Assembly: GCA_018660685.1 (NCBI GenBank)
Contig: JABJJW010000018.1
Coordinates: forward strand, 1-64,000
Length of the DNA stretch: 64,000 nt
Source: Flavobacteriales bacterium
GTDB lineage: Bacteria; Bacteroidota; Bacteroidia; Flavobacteriales_G; Salibacteraceae
Reading direction: 5' to 3'
Position numbers and translations under genes: made by a program. The notes under the pieces are model-generated. The model saw nothing but the letters and a program-made list of their open reading frames with translations, searched no databases and was not told the origin of the DNA. This document shows positions 51,673 through 60,561 of the stretch, piece by piece (the stretch's first letter is position 1; the number at the start of each line of letters is the position of its first letter).

Positions 51673-54090
51673 ATGAAAACACGAATACTCACTTTTCTAT
51701 CAATCTTGATCTTGTCTTCGGCGTATGCGCAGTACCCTGTAGTTAGCATCGAGGATATTCAAACAGTTACCCAAACGGCACTTGGAAACTGTGACGACCA
51801 AACCTTTTACCTCGACGACACGGTAATCGTTCGCGCCAAAGTGGTAATGGATGGCAACTTAGCCGTTCCAAGTGGTGCAGGTGCGACGAACGGACACAAA
51901 AACCTTTGGCTCCAACAGGGCGATGGTGGTCCATATAAAGGGATCGATCTCTTTAACTTGTCCGGAGTCAGCGTGTCTGAGGATCCACACAATCTCATCG
52001 CAGGTGATTCTGTAGAGGTGATTGGTGTCATTGATGATTACAATGGTGAATCTGAAATCATGCCTCTTGAAGGCACTTCCATTACCATTCTAGGTCAAGG
52101 ACAATCAATTACACCAACAGTCATTGATATTTCTGACCTCAACGATCCAGACAGAAATAACATTCTAACAACAGGAGAGCAATGGGAAGGAGTCTATGTT
52201 GAAATCCATGGCGCAACCGTTGCGAGCGTTGATTTCTTCTCAGGAGGAAGCCGGGTGAGCTTCAATATTGAGGACCAATCTGGAAATTTGGTTAATGTCT
52301 CCGATAGGTTTCTAGTTCAAAAACTTCCAGGGGAAGGCGGGACTTTCGTCGCCCCTAACGTTGGAGATCAGCTTGACACTCTCCGGGGAATAATTCTTCA
52401 CAGCAAGAACAATTGTCCAGGTTTCAGCGGTCGAGGTTATGAGCTCCACCCATTTCAAGAAAGTGACTACGTGTATGGCGCATCAGCTCCAAGAATCTTC
52501 AATATTGGAAGATCACCGCTCGTTCCATCTTCATCACAGACGGTTGATGTGGATGCTGAGATCACGGATAATGATGGAAACGTAGTGTCGGCCACGGTCT
52601 ACTATGCTACAGGCGCTACCGGCGGAACATTTACATCCGTATCGATGACGAATTCTTCTGGAGATGATTTTGAGGCTTCACTGCCAGCACAGGCTGACGG
52701 GACCTTGGTGCGATGGTACATAACGGCAACCGATGATAGTGGATTGGTCACGACGCTTCCTAATTCAGATCCTGCTACGCTCACATACCTCTACCGAGTA
52801 CGAGATAATGGCTTAAGCATATTTGATGTCCAGTACACTCCATTTTCAAGTGGAACAAGCCCATACGTTGGGCAAACTGTGTCGGTGGAAGGTGTTGTTA
52901 CATCGAGTATAAATAGTCAAGACACTGGCGATTTAGGTTATGTATATATTCAACAAGAAAACCAATTGACCTATGCCGGCCTATGGTTGCAGCAAGGATC
53001 GACACTCACGTCATTATCTCGCGGAGACAAAGTTGAAGTAGAGGGAACAGTCGTCGAAAGTTTCGGAATGACAGCCTTAACAGATATTTCCTCCATATCA
53101 AATACAGGATCTGGAACGATCAGTCCTTTAGTCTTAAACCCAGACAGCTTTTCAATCTATAATCCTACAAATCAGGAGCAATTTGAAGGCATGTTGGTTC
53201 GCTATGAGCATCCAACCGGTGGAGAACGACTCTATGTTGTCGAGAAGAATGCAGATGCAGTCACTGGCAATAATTATGCTGAGTACAGAATTGGCACCGA
53301 CGAATTCAACCCGAGTGAAGGATCCAGAATTATTACTGGACGTCTAAGTGGAAATAGCTCGCTGTATGTATCCTATGTAAACGATTCAATTTGGGAAACG
53401 AGCAATGGAACGATGAACGTTCCAGTATATGCAGTCAACTATGGAAATAGCATGGAGTCAATATCGGGCATCCTTTACTACAGTTTTGGAGCCATGAAAC
53501 TGCTTCCAAGAAATAACAACGATGTTGTAGGTTATACGGGCGCTGTTCATGCTTGGTTCGACGTTTCTGATAGCCTTGTTTGCCTCGGGGATACTATTCA
53601 GTTCTTCAACCAATCATCCATCATTGCAGACCAATTTGAATGGACATTCGGTGATGGTGGAACATCCAATGATGAAAACCCCATGTATGAATACACTGAT
53701 GGTGGAAGTTTCCCATCATACTCTCCAATGTTGATTGCGGAGAATACGGAAGACGGAACCAGAGATACGATTACCATGAATAACATCGTGTGGGTTGACA
53801 CAGGAGAAGCGCTTTGCGGGGTCGGCATTGCTGATCGTCCAGCCTCGGTTCAACCAGTAGTATATCCTAATCCATCTCAAGACTTCGTTAAAATTGAAAC
53901 TCAGTTTGACGGCAGGACGACGTATACTATCCACGTCATTGACTTGCAAGGTCGCGAGCTTCTCAAGCGAATTACCAGACGAAATACTGAGACCATCAAT
54001 CTCAATTCGTTTGAGGCCGGACAGTACTTCATTGAAGTACGTGACGAATCAGGAGCTTCGGTTGACGTTGTGCCAGTCGTGAAATACTAG
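51673..54090 (+). CDS. T9SS type A secreted protein with OB-like and PKD domains
   Basis: An 805-residue protein 20 bp after the previous gene. Signal peptide LTFLSILILSSAYAQ; then two OB-fold-like regions (about 30-255 with AGDSVEVIGVIDDYNGESEI, and about 395-505 with VGQTVSVEGVVTSSIN and RGDKVEVEGTVVESFGMTAL), as also found in secreted nucleases. An FN3-like domain lies between them (about 275-375), and a PKD domain follows (about 625-710, CLGDTIQFFNQSS, FEWTFGDGGTSND). A type A sorting domain ends it (VVYPNPSQDFVKIETQF). No catalytic motif is seen, so binding of DNA or polysaccharide is a guess. Confidence 0.82.
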   Translation: MKTRILTFLSILILSSAYAQYPVVSIEDIQTVTQTALGNCDDQTFYLDDTVIVRAKVVMDGNLAVPSGAGATNGHKNLWLQQGDGGPYKGIDLFNLSGVSVSEDPHNLIAGDSVEVIGVIDDYNGESEIMPLEGTSITILGQGQSITPTVIDISDLNDPDRNNILTTGEQWEGVYVEIHGATVASVDFFSGGSRVSFNIEDQSGNLVNVSDRFLVQKLPGEGGTFVAPNVGDQLDTLRGIILHSKNNCPGFSGRGYELHPFQESDYVYGASAPRIFNIGRSPLVPSSSQTVDVDAEITDNDGNVVSATVYYATGATGGTFTSVSMTNSSGDDFEASLPAQADGTLVRWYITATDDSGLVTTLPNSDPATLTYLYRVRDNGLSIFDVQYTPFSSGTSPYVGQTVSVEGVVTSSINSQDTGDLGYVYIQQENQLTYAGLWLQQGSTLTSLSRGDKVEVEGTVVESFGMTALTDISSISNTGSGTISPLVLNPDSFSIYNPTNQEQFEGMLVRYEHPTGGERLYVVEKNADAVTGNNYAEYRIGTDEFNPSEGSRIITGRLSGNSSLYVSYVNDSIWETSNGTMNVPVYAVNYGNSMESISGILYYSFGAMKLLPRNNNDVVGYTGAVHAWFDVSDSLVCLGDTIQFFNQSSIIADQFEWTFGDGGTSNDENPMYEYTDGGSFPSYSPMLIAENTEDGTRDTITMNNIVWVDTGEALCGVGIADRPASVQPVVYPNPSQDFVKIETQFDGRTTYTIHVIDLQGRELLKRITRRNTETINLNSFEAGQYFIEVRDESGASVDVVPVVKY

Positions 54091-54105
54091 CGTTTCAAGC
54101 AATCC

Positions 54106-55560
54106 GTGTTTAGATATCAAGTCATTAGATCAGTAAGCGCGAGCGTCTCCGGGATGCTTGCGCTTTTATTGATTGCTGGGGGTTGCAAGAAAGGTGAACC
54201 GTTGCCAAATCAACGACCCGACACTCACATCTCCATTCAAGCAATCAACCTCACCGGATCCGACAGGCTGAACAGTCTGGTCGAATTAAAATGGTGGGGA
54301 AGTGACGCCGATGGTTATGTCAAAGCTTATGAATTCAGCTTTGATCAAGTAGATTGGATTCTGAGCGAGAATCAAGATTCAACTTTTCTATTTTCAATTG
54401 ATGCAGGGAGCGATACAATTGACATTGACTTTTGGGTGAGAGCAATCGATGACAAAGATGAAAGGGATGAGTCCCCTGCTTATTTACGAATTCCTCTTAA
54501 AAACACTCCTCCACTGATCGAGTTCGATCTTGATCTGATTCCTTCTGACACGAGTCATAATCTTTTGACTTTGACTTGGGACGCAAGCGATTTAGATGGC
54601 GATCAGACCATAGAAGAAATCCAACTTAAAATCAATAACTCCGAATGGACCAGTATTTCTCCAGCCATCAATCTTGTCTCTATTGTTCCTGATAATCCAA
54701 AGGCAACCGGGCTAGTATCGAGTACTTTATACCTCGACTCAAAGACCACTGCATCAAGCATTGATGGATTAATTATGAATGATACCAATTCGATCTACCT
54801 CAGAGCGATCGACATTGCTGGCTCAGTTAGCACTGAAGACACAGTATCGAGTGTATACGTCAAGTCTCAAACTGAAGACCTACTAGTTATTGGCGCAAAT
54901 ACTGGAAGCCCGAATTCCTTCTATCAAAACAACCTGAGCGGCCTCGGAATTAGCCATGACTTCATAGATTTTGTAGCAAACGATGCTGCGAATCAGCCTA
55001 GAATTTGGTCTCCAACTTTTGGATTGTTGTTAGCGCAGTATGAAGAAGTGCTCATGATTACCAACGATGTGAATTTTACGAATGTTCAGACAAATGCAGA
55101 GGAAATTATCTTGGAATTCGCCGCTTCGTCCATCCAAGCTTACGTTGACAATGGAGGGAAGATCATGCTTACGAGTAGTTTCCCGAATGGATTTAGTACT
55201 GGTTCGGCTCTATTTGGAGTACTGCCAGTAGATAGCTTCAGCACCTCAGTTGGTCAGGCACGACTCCCAATCGATTCGTTGGCTGAAGGAATTGAAAACG
55301 GCTATCCTGATCTAACCTGCGGAGCATTTATTTCTGGACTGGATCCCTTTTATCCTTCAAGCGACGCGACCCCACTTTATACCGCCCAGCTAACAAAGAA
55401 TAATGGTTGGGAAGGACCAAATATCATCGGTGCTAAACGATCTAATGGTGGACAAACAAACATGGTTCTATTGAGCGTCGAACTGCATAAGTTGGATGCC
55501 GACCCTACCGCTGTTCAAGTGTTGCTCGACAAAATATTCAATGATGAATTTGCTTGGTAG
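54106..55560 (+). CDS. Surface-operon lipoprotein with FN3-like domains
   Basis: A GTG start 16 bp after the previous stop gives 484 residues with a lipoprotein signal (LALLLIAGGCKKGEPLP). Two FN3-like regions follow: LVELKWWGSDADGYVKAYEF and LLTLTWDASDLDGDQ. Then a Rossmann-like or class-I-amidotransferase-like C-terminal half starts near DLLVIGANTGSPNSFYQNNL and includes VDNGGKIMLTSSFPNGF. Its lipid anchor places it on the periplasmic or outer side of the envelope. Function unknown. It overlaps the TonB receptor gene by 20 bp. Confidence 0.75.
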   Translation: MFRYQVIRSVSASVSGMLALLLIAGGCKKGEPLPNQRPDTHISIQAINLTGSDRLNSLVELKWWGSDADGYVKAYEFSFDQVDWILSENQDSTFLFSIDAGSDTIDIDFWVRAIDDKDERDESPAYLRIPLKNTPPLIEFDLDLIPSDTSHNLLTLTWDASDLDGDQTIEEIQLKINNSEWTSISPAINLVSIVPDNPKATGLVSSTLYLDSKTTASSIDGLIMNDTNSIYLRAIDIAGSVSTEDTVSSVYVKSQTEDLLVIGANTGSPNSFYQNNLSGLGISHDFIDFVANDAANQPRIWSPTFGLLLAQYEEVLMITNDVNFTNVQTNAEEIILEFAASSIQAYVDNGGKIMLTSSFPNGFSTGSALFGVLPVDSFSTSVGQARLPIDSLAEGIENGYPDLTCGAFISGLDPFYPSSDATPLYTAQLTKNNGWEGPNIIGAKRSNGGQTNMVLLSVELHKLDADPTAVQVLLDKIFNDEFAW

Positions 55561-58375
55561 ATCAATAATCAGCACGCTTCTGTTGTTGGGGATTGCTTCT
55601 CATGCAATCGCTCAATCAGGCTCGCTGAAGGGAACCATCTATGATCATGAATCTGGAACGACGCTTCCGGGAGCGACCATCGTGCTCGTTGGAACATACA
55701 TGGGAGCAAGCTCCGACATGGACGGGAATTATGAAATCACCGACATCAAGCACGGAGACTATTCCGTCAAGATTAGCTTCATCGGTTACAGCGATCAACT
55801 CGTAAATGGCATAACTATAAAGGATGGCGAGGTAACTACACTAGACAGTAAATTGAAATTGAGGTCAAATACGCTCCAGGAAGTTATTGTAGTTGGCGAA
55901 CGCGTGATCGACCTTGAAAGTGGTAAGAGCGAAATCAACATTTCAAGGGATGACATCCAAGAAATGGTTGTTCGAGACGTGAAGGATATTGTAAAAATGC
56001 AGGCCGGAGTTAGTGAGAACCCAGATGGCATTCAAATTAGAGGTGGCCGAGTCTACGAAACTCAATATGTCGTGGACGGAATCTCTGCGCAAGATCCGCT
56101 GGCAGGAACAGGTTTTGGAGTAAACGTTTCTTCCTCAGCGATAAGCGACGTCAAAGTTGTGACCGGCGGCGCAGGTGCTGAGTTTGGCGATGGCTCTTCA
56201 GGTGTTATTTCAACAAGAATTAGAGAGGGCGGAGATAAATTCGAAATGAGCGGAAATTGGTTGACAGACAATTTCATGACTCATAAAAATGGAGGGTCGG
56301 CTTGGAACACCGACATCTGGGAATTTTCGTTAGGAACACCCATTCCATTCACCAATAAAAAGCTCACTTTTTTTACTACTACAAGCGTGAACTGGAGTGA
56401 CACCTATTTTAGAAATACGGCAGACCAACTTCATTCTTCTCTTTTCACCAAGAATGATTCAATGTGGGCTCCTCGTCAAGACAATAGGTGGTCGAACACC
56501 ATCAAGTTGGCCTATTCAGTGAAGCCTGGATTCAAGTTATTCCTCACGAATCAGCACTCACTGAACATCAATCAAAACACCCGGTCTCTCCAAATTGTCG
56601 GATTTGACGCGGTGGTTAGACCTGGTTATCAGTATCGATTTGAAAATGATTTAGACAATGCGACAACGTACACTCATCAATCAAATTTGACAGTGCTCGG
56701 AGCGACATATTCTTTCCCAAACAACAAATGGAATCTCAAAACACACATTGGCCGCTTGTTCACCAATTTAAGGGCAGATGCCAATGGCAAGCCTTTCAGA
56801 GAAAAAACCATTGATCAGATTTATGACCCTGAATCAATCATCACGGATCCAATAAGTCTGTTCAACCCTTCAGACTCAATTATCTACGCGAACGCCCCAT
56901 CGGGTCTTGTAAACAATGGTGGAATATCGACTACCTGGCACGATCATTATGTTCAAGAATACACCGTGAAAAATGTGGTTCACTATTATCCTGAGAGCAG
57001 AATTCATCAATGGTCTTTCGGTCAAGAACATAAAGAAACACAGTATCAGTGGGCTGATGTGACAAGTCCATGGGTTGGGGCTCCAATTCAGATCAATGAT
57101 ACCCTCACGACACCTTCGATTAGTGTCGGCTCCAGCAATGATATTTGGCTAGCCAATGCTGCAAGTGGAGGATTGTTTGTCGAGGACAATGTTGTTTACA
57201 AGGGAATAAATGCAACACTCGGAATACGTCTGAATTATTGGGCCTTTGGAAGCTTTGTTGACGATGCTATCGAAGATGAGGAAGCACTTATCATTGATGA
57301 GGTCCGAAACCAATATCGAGATCGTACGCTTCCAATCGCTGGCAGGAGGTTTCAAGCGAGAGTTCTCCCACGACTGAATGTTTCATTCCCGGTGACCGAG
57401 AATAATGTTCTCTACTTTAACTATGGACACAGCATGCGTTTGCCGCATCCGAGGTTCATTTATGCAGGACTGGATCCTGTTTACCAAGATCGAGGTTACT
57501 TGAGTCGACTGGGTAATCCGAACCTCAAACCTGAAACGACTGTTTCTTACGAAATGGGAATCAAGTCACAGGTAACTAAACATTTAGGGGTCACTTTTAC
57601 CGCGTTCAACAACGACAAATACGATTACATCGTCACGAGAACCATCGTGATTGAAGATCAAACCGGACGACTCGTTGATCGCACAACAAGCATCAATCAA
57701 GACTATGCTCGAATATTAGGACTGGAGCTCGGAGTGAACTACCGTTTGGCCAAGAACATCCGAACATTCTTTAACGGTGCTTACCAAGTCGCCACCGGAA
57801 AATCAAACTCTGCAGCTGAGTCACTATTACAAATCCGACAAAATGGATTTGTGAATACCACGAAAGAGCAATATTTAGCTTGGGATAGACCTTGGGACTT
57901 TAAAGCAGGATTCATTTTCACACCAGACAGCACAATCAAAATTCGAAAGTTCAGCCTACAAGGTTTTAGGGTCTTTATTGCAGGTAACTTCAAGTCAGGA
58001 CTGCGCTACACGCCCCATGTCTTGGTTGGTTCAAATGATATCGGAAGACCTCTCTTCTTCCCTATTAACGACCAGCCATATGCCGAGATTGGTGAATCAT
58101 GGAAGTGGGTTGACTTCAAATTATCGAGAGACATCGTCACGAAAAAGAATCGCGGAGTGTCCCTGAGTATTGAAATAAAAAACGTGTTCAATAATCGAAA
58201 CAGCCAAATCATAAATCCTGTAACAGGTATGGCTTATGAGGTTGGTGATCCAGTTCCTGAAAGTTGGCGAGACCTCGCCTACCCCGACCCGTTAGATCGA
58301 AGCGTGCCACCAACGGATCCTGCACGATACACCCAACCACGGCAAATACTATACGGAATGTCTTTCCGATTTTAA
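55541..58375 (+). CDS. TonB-dependent receptor with carboxypeptidase-regulatory-like domain
   Basis: From the ATG at 55541 (or 55544) the protein has about 944 residues with signal peptide GRSIISTLLLLGIASHAIAQ; a longer frame from 55496 would lack one. An N-terminal CarboxypepD_reg-like domain (SLKGTIYDHESGTTLPGATI, KISFIGYSDQ, about 25-110) precedes a plug (VVGERVIDLESGKSEIN, RGGRVYETQYVVDGIS, GDGSSGVISTRIREGG) and a barrel with FRF terminus (QILYGMSFRF). It imports or relays something using TonB energy; no SusD-like partner is adjacent, so it is not a standard glycan system. It abuts the PorV-like gene (TAATG). Confidence 0.9.
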   Translation: MMNLLGRSIISTLLLLGIASHAIAQSGSLKGTIYDHESGTTLPGATIVLVGTYMGASSDMDGNYEITDIKHGDYSVKISFIGYSDQLVNGITIKDGEVTTLDSKLKLRSNTLQEVIVVGERVIDLESGKSEINISRDDIQEMVVRDVKDIVKMQAGVSENPDGIQIRGGRVYETQYVVDGISAQDPLAGTGFGVNVSSSAISDVKVVTGGAGAEFGDGSSGVISTRIREGGDKFEMSGNWLTDNFMTHKNGGSAWNTDIWEFSLGTPIPFTNKKLTFFTTTSVNWSDTYFRNTADQLHSSLFTKNDSMWAPRQDNRWSNTIKLAYSVKPGFKLFLTNQHSLNINQNTRSLQIVGFDAVVRPGYQYRFENDLDNATTYTHQSNLTVLGATYSFPNNKWNLKTHIGRLFTNLRADANGKPFREKTIDQIYDPESIITDPISLFNPSDSIIYANAPSGLVNNGGISTTWHDHYVQEYTVKNVVHYYPESRIHQWSFGQEHKETQYQWADVTSPWVGAPIQINDTLTTPSISVGSSNDIWLANAASGGLFVEDNVVYKGINATLGIRLNYWAFGSFVDDAIEDEEALIIDEVRNQYRDRTLPIAGRRFQARVLPRLNVSFPVTENNVLYFNYGHSMRLPHPRFIYAGLDPVYQDRGYLSRLGNPNLKPETTVSYEMGIKSQVTKHLGVTFTAFNNDKYDYIVTRTIVIEDQTGRLVDRTTSINQDYARILGLELGVNYRLAKNIRTFFNGAYQVATGKSNSAAESLLQIRQNGFVNTTKEQYLAWDRPWDFKAGFIFTPDSTIKIRKFSLQGFRVFIAGNFKSGLRYTPHVLVGSNDIGRPLFFPINDQPYAEIGESWKWVDFKLSRDIVTKKNRGVSLSIEIKNVFNNRNSQIINPVTGMAYEVGDPVPESWRDLAYPDPLDRSVPPTDPARYTQPRQILYGMSFRF

Positions 58376-59379
58376 TGAAGCGAATCGCTTTCCATATTGC
58401 CTTGATCCTATTCAGCCAAAATTTAATAGCCCAGCTTCTACCTAATCTAGGAGGACAACGAGCGGGAATATCTACGTTGACATTTTTAAAAAATGACGTC
58501 AGTCCAAGGTCAATGGCGATGAGTGGAGCAAATCTCACGCTCAGCGCGGATGGAATGTCAACATTTCACAATCCGGCTACCATGGCTCAAGCAAAAGGAA
58601 TGCATTTTACAGCCAATGACCTTCTTTTAGGAGCAGGCATTCATCAGAGTTGGTTTTCGGCGCTCATTCCTATGAAGTCAAGCACCAGTGCTCTCGGTTT
58701 TAATCTGAACTATTTATCAAGTGGTGCTATGAAGGTTCGGACCGAATTCCAACCGCTTGGAACAGGTGCGTATTTTTATGCAAATCAGTTGGCTGGGGGG
58801 CTCGCTTATAGCAAACTACTCAGTGATCGGTTCAGTTTTGGAGCCAATCTTAAAGTGATACATGAACGACTTGCACAGTATACCAATACCACGATTGGAG
58901 CTGATTTGGGATTTCTATACACCACTGACATACGGGGTCTCAAATTTGGAATTGTGGTTCAAAATTTTGGCGGGAATTCTGCCTTGTCAGGAGACTTTCT
59001 GGAAGTTGATTTCAATCGATCAAATGTCAATCTTGACAAGTATGCCATGCCCACAGTCTTCCGACTCGGTGCGTCCATCAACGCGCTCGATCAAGAAGAT
59101 CAAAAAATCGTTGTGGCTGTGCAGCTCGAGCATCCAAACGACAACAGTGAGAACCTAAGAATCGCGAGTGAGTACAACTTCAAAGAATTGCTCTTTGTAA
59201 GAGGAGGCATTAAAATCAATGTTCAGGGTCAAAGACTCCCGACTCTCGGTCTAGGTTATCGGGCTCGACTCGGACGAAATGCCATCATGGTTAACTATGC
59301 GATTAATTCGACCCAATACTTAGGAACCCTTCATGCTTTTGGACTAGATCTTATGATTAACAACGACAAGCGAGAATGA
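58375..59379 (+). CDS. PorV/PorQ-family outer-membrane barrel
   Basis: The ATG at 58375 (shared A with the receptor's TAA) gives 334 residues with signal peptide KRIAFHIALILFSQNLIAQ. The mature start FLKNDVSPRSMAMSGANLTL followed by STFHNPATMAQAKGMHFTAN is the typical PorV/PorQ/UPF0164 pattern, as are GFNLNYLSSGAMKV and YSKLLSDRFSFGANLKVIHE. PorV escorts T9SS substrates from the SprA translocon to the attachment complex. A paralogue in this operon could serve the operon's own secreted proteins. It overlaps the next gene by 4 bp. Confidence 0.85.
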   Translation: MKRIAFHIALILFSQNLIAQLLPNLGGQRAGISTLTFLKNDVSPRSMAMSGANLTLSADGMSTFHNPATMAQAKGMHFTANDLLLGAGIHQSWFSALIPMKSSTSALGFNLNYLSSGAMKVRTEFQPLGTGAYFYANQLAGGLAYSKLLSDRFSFGANLKVIHERLAQYTNTTIGADLGFLYTTDIRGLKFGIVVQNFGGNSALSGDFLEVDFNRSNVNLDKYAMPTVFRLGASINALDQEDQKIVVAVQLEHPNDNSENLRIASEYNFKELLFVRGGIKINVQGQRLPTLGLGYRARLGRNAIMVNYAINSTQYLGTLHAFGLDLMINNDKRE

Positions 59380-60560
59380 AGAACTTCCTATTCATATCGA
59401 TAGCGCTAATATTCCTCACAGGGTGTGAAGGCTTCTTTGGATCGAAGACTGATCTGAGTTTCATTGACGCACCAGAATTTCAAAATCGAGATGTAGCATA
59501 CGTTCCTATCCAACCAATAATTGAAAACTTTCTAGAACCAAATGACGTCATCGCTGGATTTGATGAGCTGATCTACGTTGTTGATGAGGGCACCCAAGAA
59601 ATCATCTCACTGGATCAAGCTGGACGGGAACTTGGGCGGTATACATTACCTGGAGTTACGCGAATCATGCAGGATAGACAGATGAACATTTTGGCAATCG
59701 GAAATTTCGATACCATCATCAACGACAATCCATACACCCTCTCAACAATCTATCGTTTGAAGCTGAATTCTGGCTCTTTTTATGGAATTCAATATGCGAG
59801 GGTGATCAATAAAATTGTTCATCCGTTTTATTTCAAAAGCAGCTTCAGCTCAGTCGATGCCGAAGTCCAATTCACTTCTGTAGACATCATGGGCGACAAC
59901 AAGTTCTACGCAACCCGAACAGGCCCACGGGATAATGCAAACCAAATCGGCGGACCAGACGATGGCATAGTCTTATTTGATGAGGATGATGAATATGTGT
60001 CCAATGTTTTTGTGAGCACCAATGTTGGGTTTTTCAGAGATTACTTCAAGTCTCCTTCGTGCATTACCACTCAAGCAAAACCGCGTCAAAGCCCTTCAGT
60101 AAGTGCAAGCAGCAATTTCTTTGTAGCAATGTTGAGCGCAGAAGTCCCAATCAAGGTGCAGTCAATTCAGTTCAATGAAACGGAGTTTGGTTCATCCTAT
60201 AACGTCCAATTGCTCAGCTTCACTGACACTGCGGAAGCCAATGACTTTCTATATCGTCCTGGACGTTTCAGCAATCCAACTGATATGTGGATGACAGGCG
60301 ATGGAACTAACTATTTATTTGTGATCGATTCAGAAAAGGATTCACTCTATCAATTCACGACGACTGGATTCGAAGGTGCCAATCCACCCCCCGGATCATC
60401 AGAAAAGAAGAATATCATTGCAAGCTTTGGCGGAAATGGACAAGGCGCTACTCAATTTAACAATCCGACAGCTGTGGCCTATCTGGATCGGATCGTCTAC
60501 GTGGCTGATAAAGGAAACGGTCGTCTCCTTCGATTTAAACTGACCACTGATTTTGACTAA
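59376..60560 (+). CDS. Surface-operon lipoprotein with NHL-like propeller
   Basis: A 394-residue product with lipoprotein signal (FISIALIFLTGCEGFFGSKT). The body has repeated propeller-type segments: NDVIAGFDELIYVVDEGTQE, IISLDQAGRELGRYTLPG, FSNPTDMWMTGDGTNYLFVI, and a final NHL-type repeat NNPTAVAYLDRIVYVADKGN. It is anchored to an envelope membrane and probably binds a protein or sugar partner. It overlaps the PorV-like gene at its start by 4 bp and is 1 bp from the endonuclease gene. Confidence 0.8.
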   Translation: MKNFLFISIALIFLTGCEGFFGSKTDLSFIDAPEFQNRDVAYVPIQPIIENFLEPNDVIAGFDELIYVVDEGTQEIISLDQAGRELGRYTLPGVTRIMQDRQMNILAIGNFDTIINDNPYTLSTIYRLKLNSGSFYGIQYARVINKIVHPFYFKSSFSSVDAEVQFTSVDIMGDNKFYATRTGPRDNANQIGGPDDGIVLFDEDDEYVSNVFVSTNVGFFRDYFKSPSCITTQAKPRQSPSVSASSNFFVAMLSAEVPIKVQSIQFNETEFGSSYNVQLLSFTDTAEANDFLYRPGRFSNPTDMWMTGDGTNYLFVIDSEKDSLYQFTTTGFEGANPPPGSSEKKNIIASFGGNGQGATQFNNPTAVAYLDRIVYVADKGNGRLLRFKLTTDFD

Positions 60561-60561
60561 C

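Noticed and set aside
55496-55540. Earlier in-frame start for the TonB receptor
   Set aside because: It would put 15 residues before the signal peptide and lies inside the previous gene; the ATGs at 55541 and 55544 give a normal signal.
58264-58374. Earlier in-frame start for the PorV-like gene
   Set aside because: The 37 extra residues overlap the receptor gene and mask the signal peptide starting at 58375.
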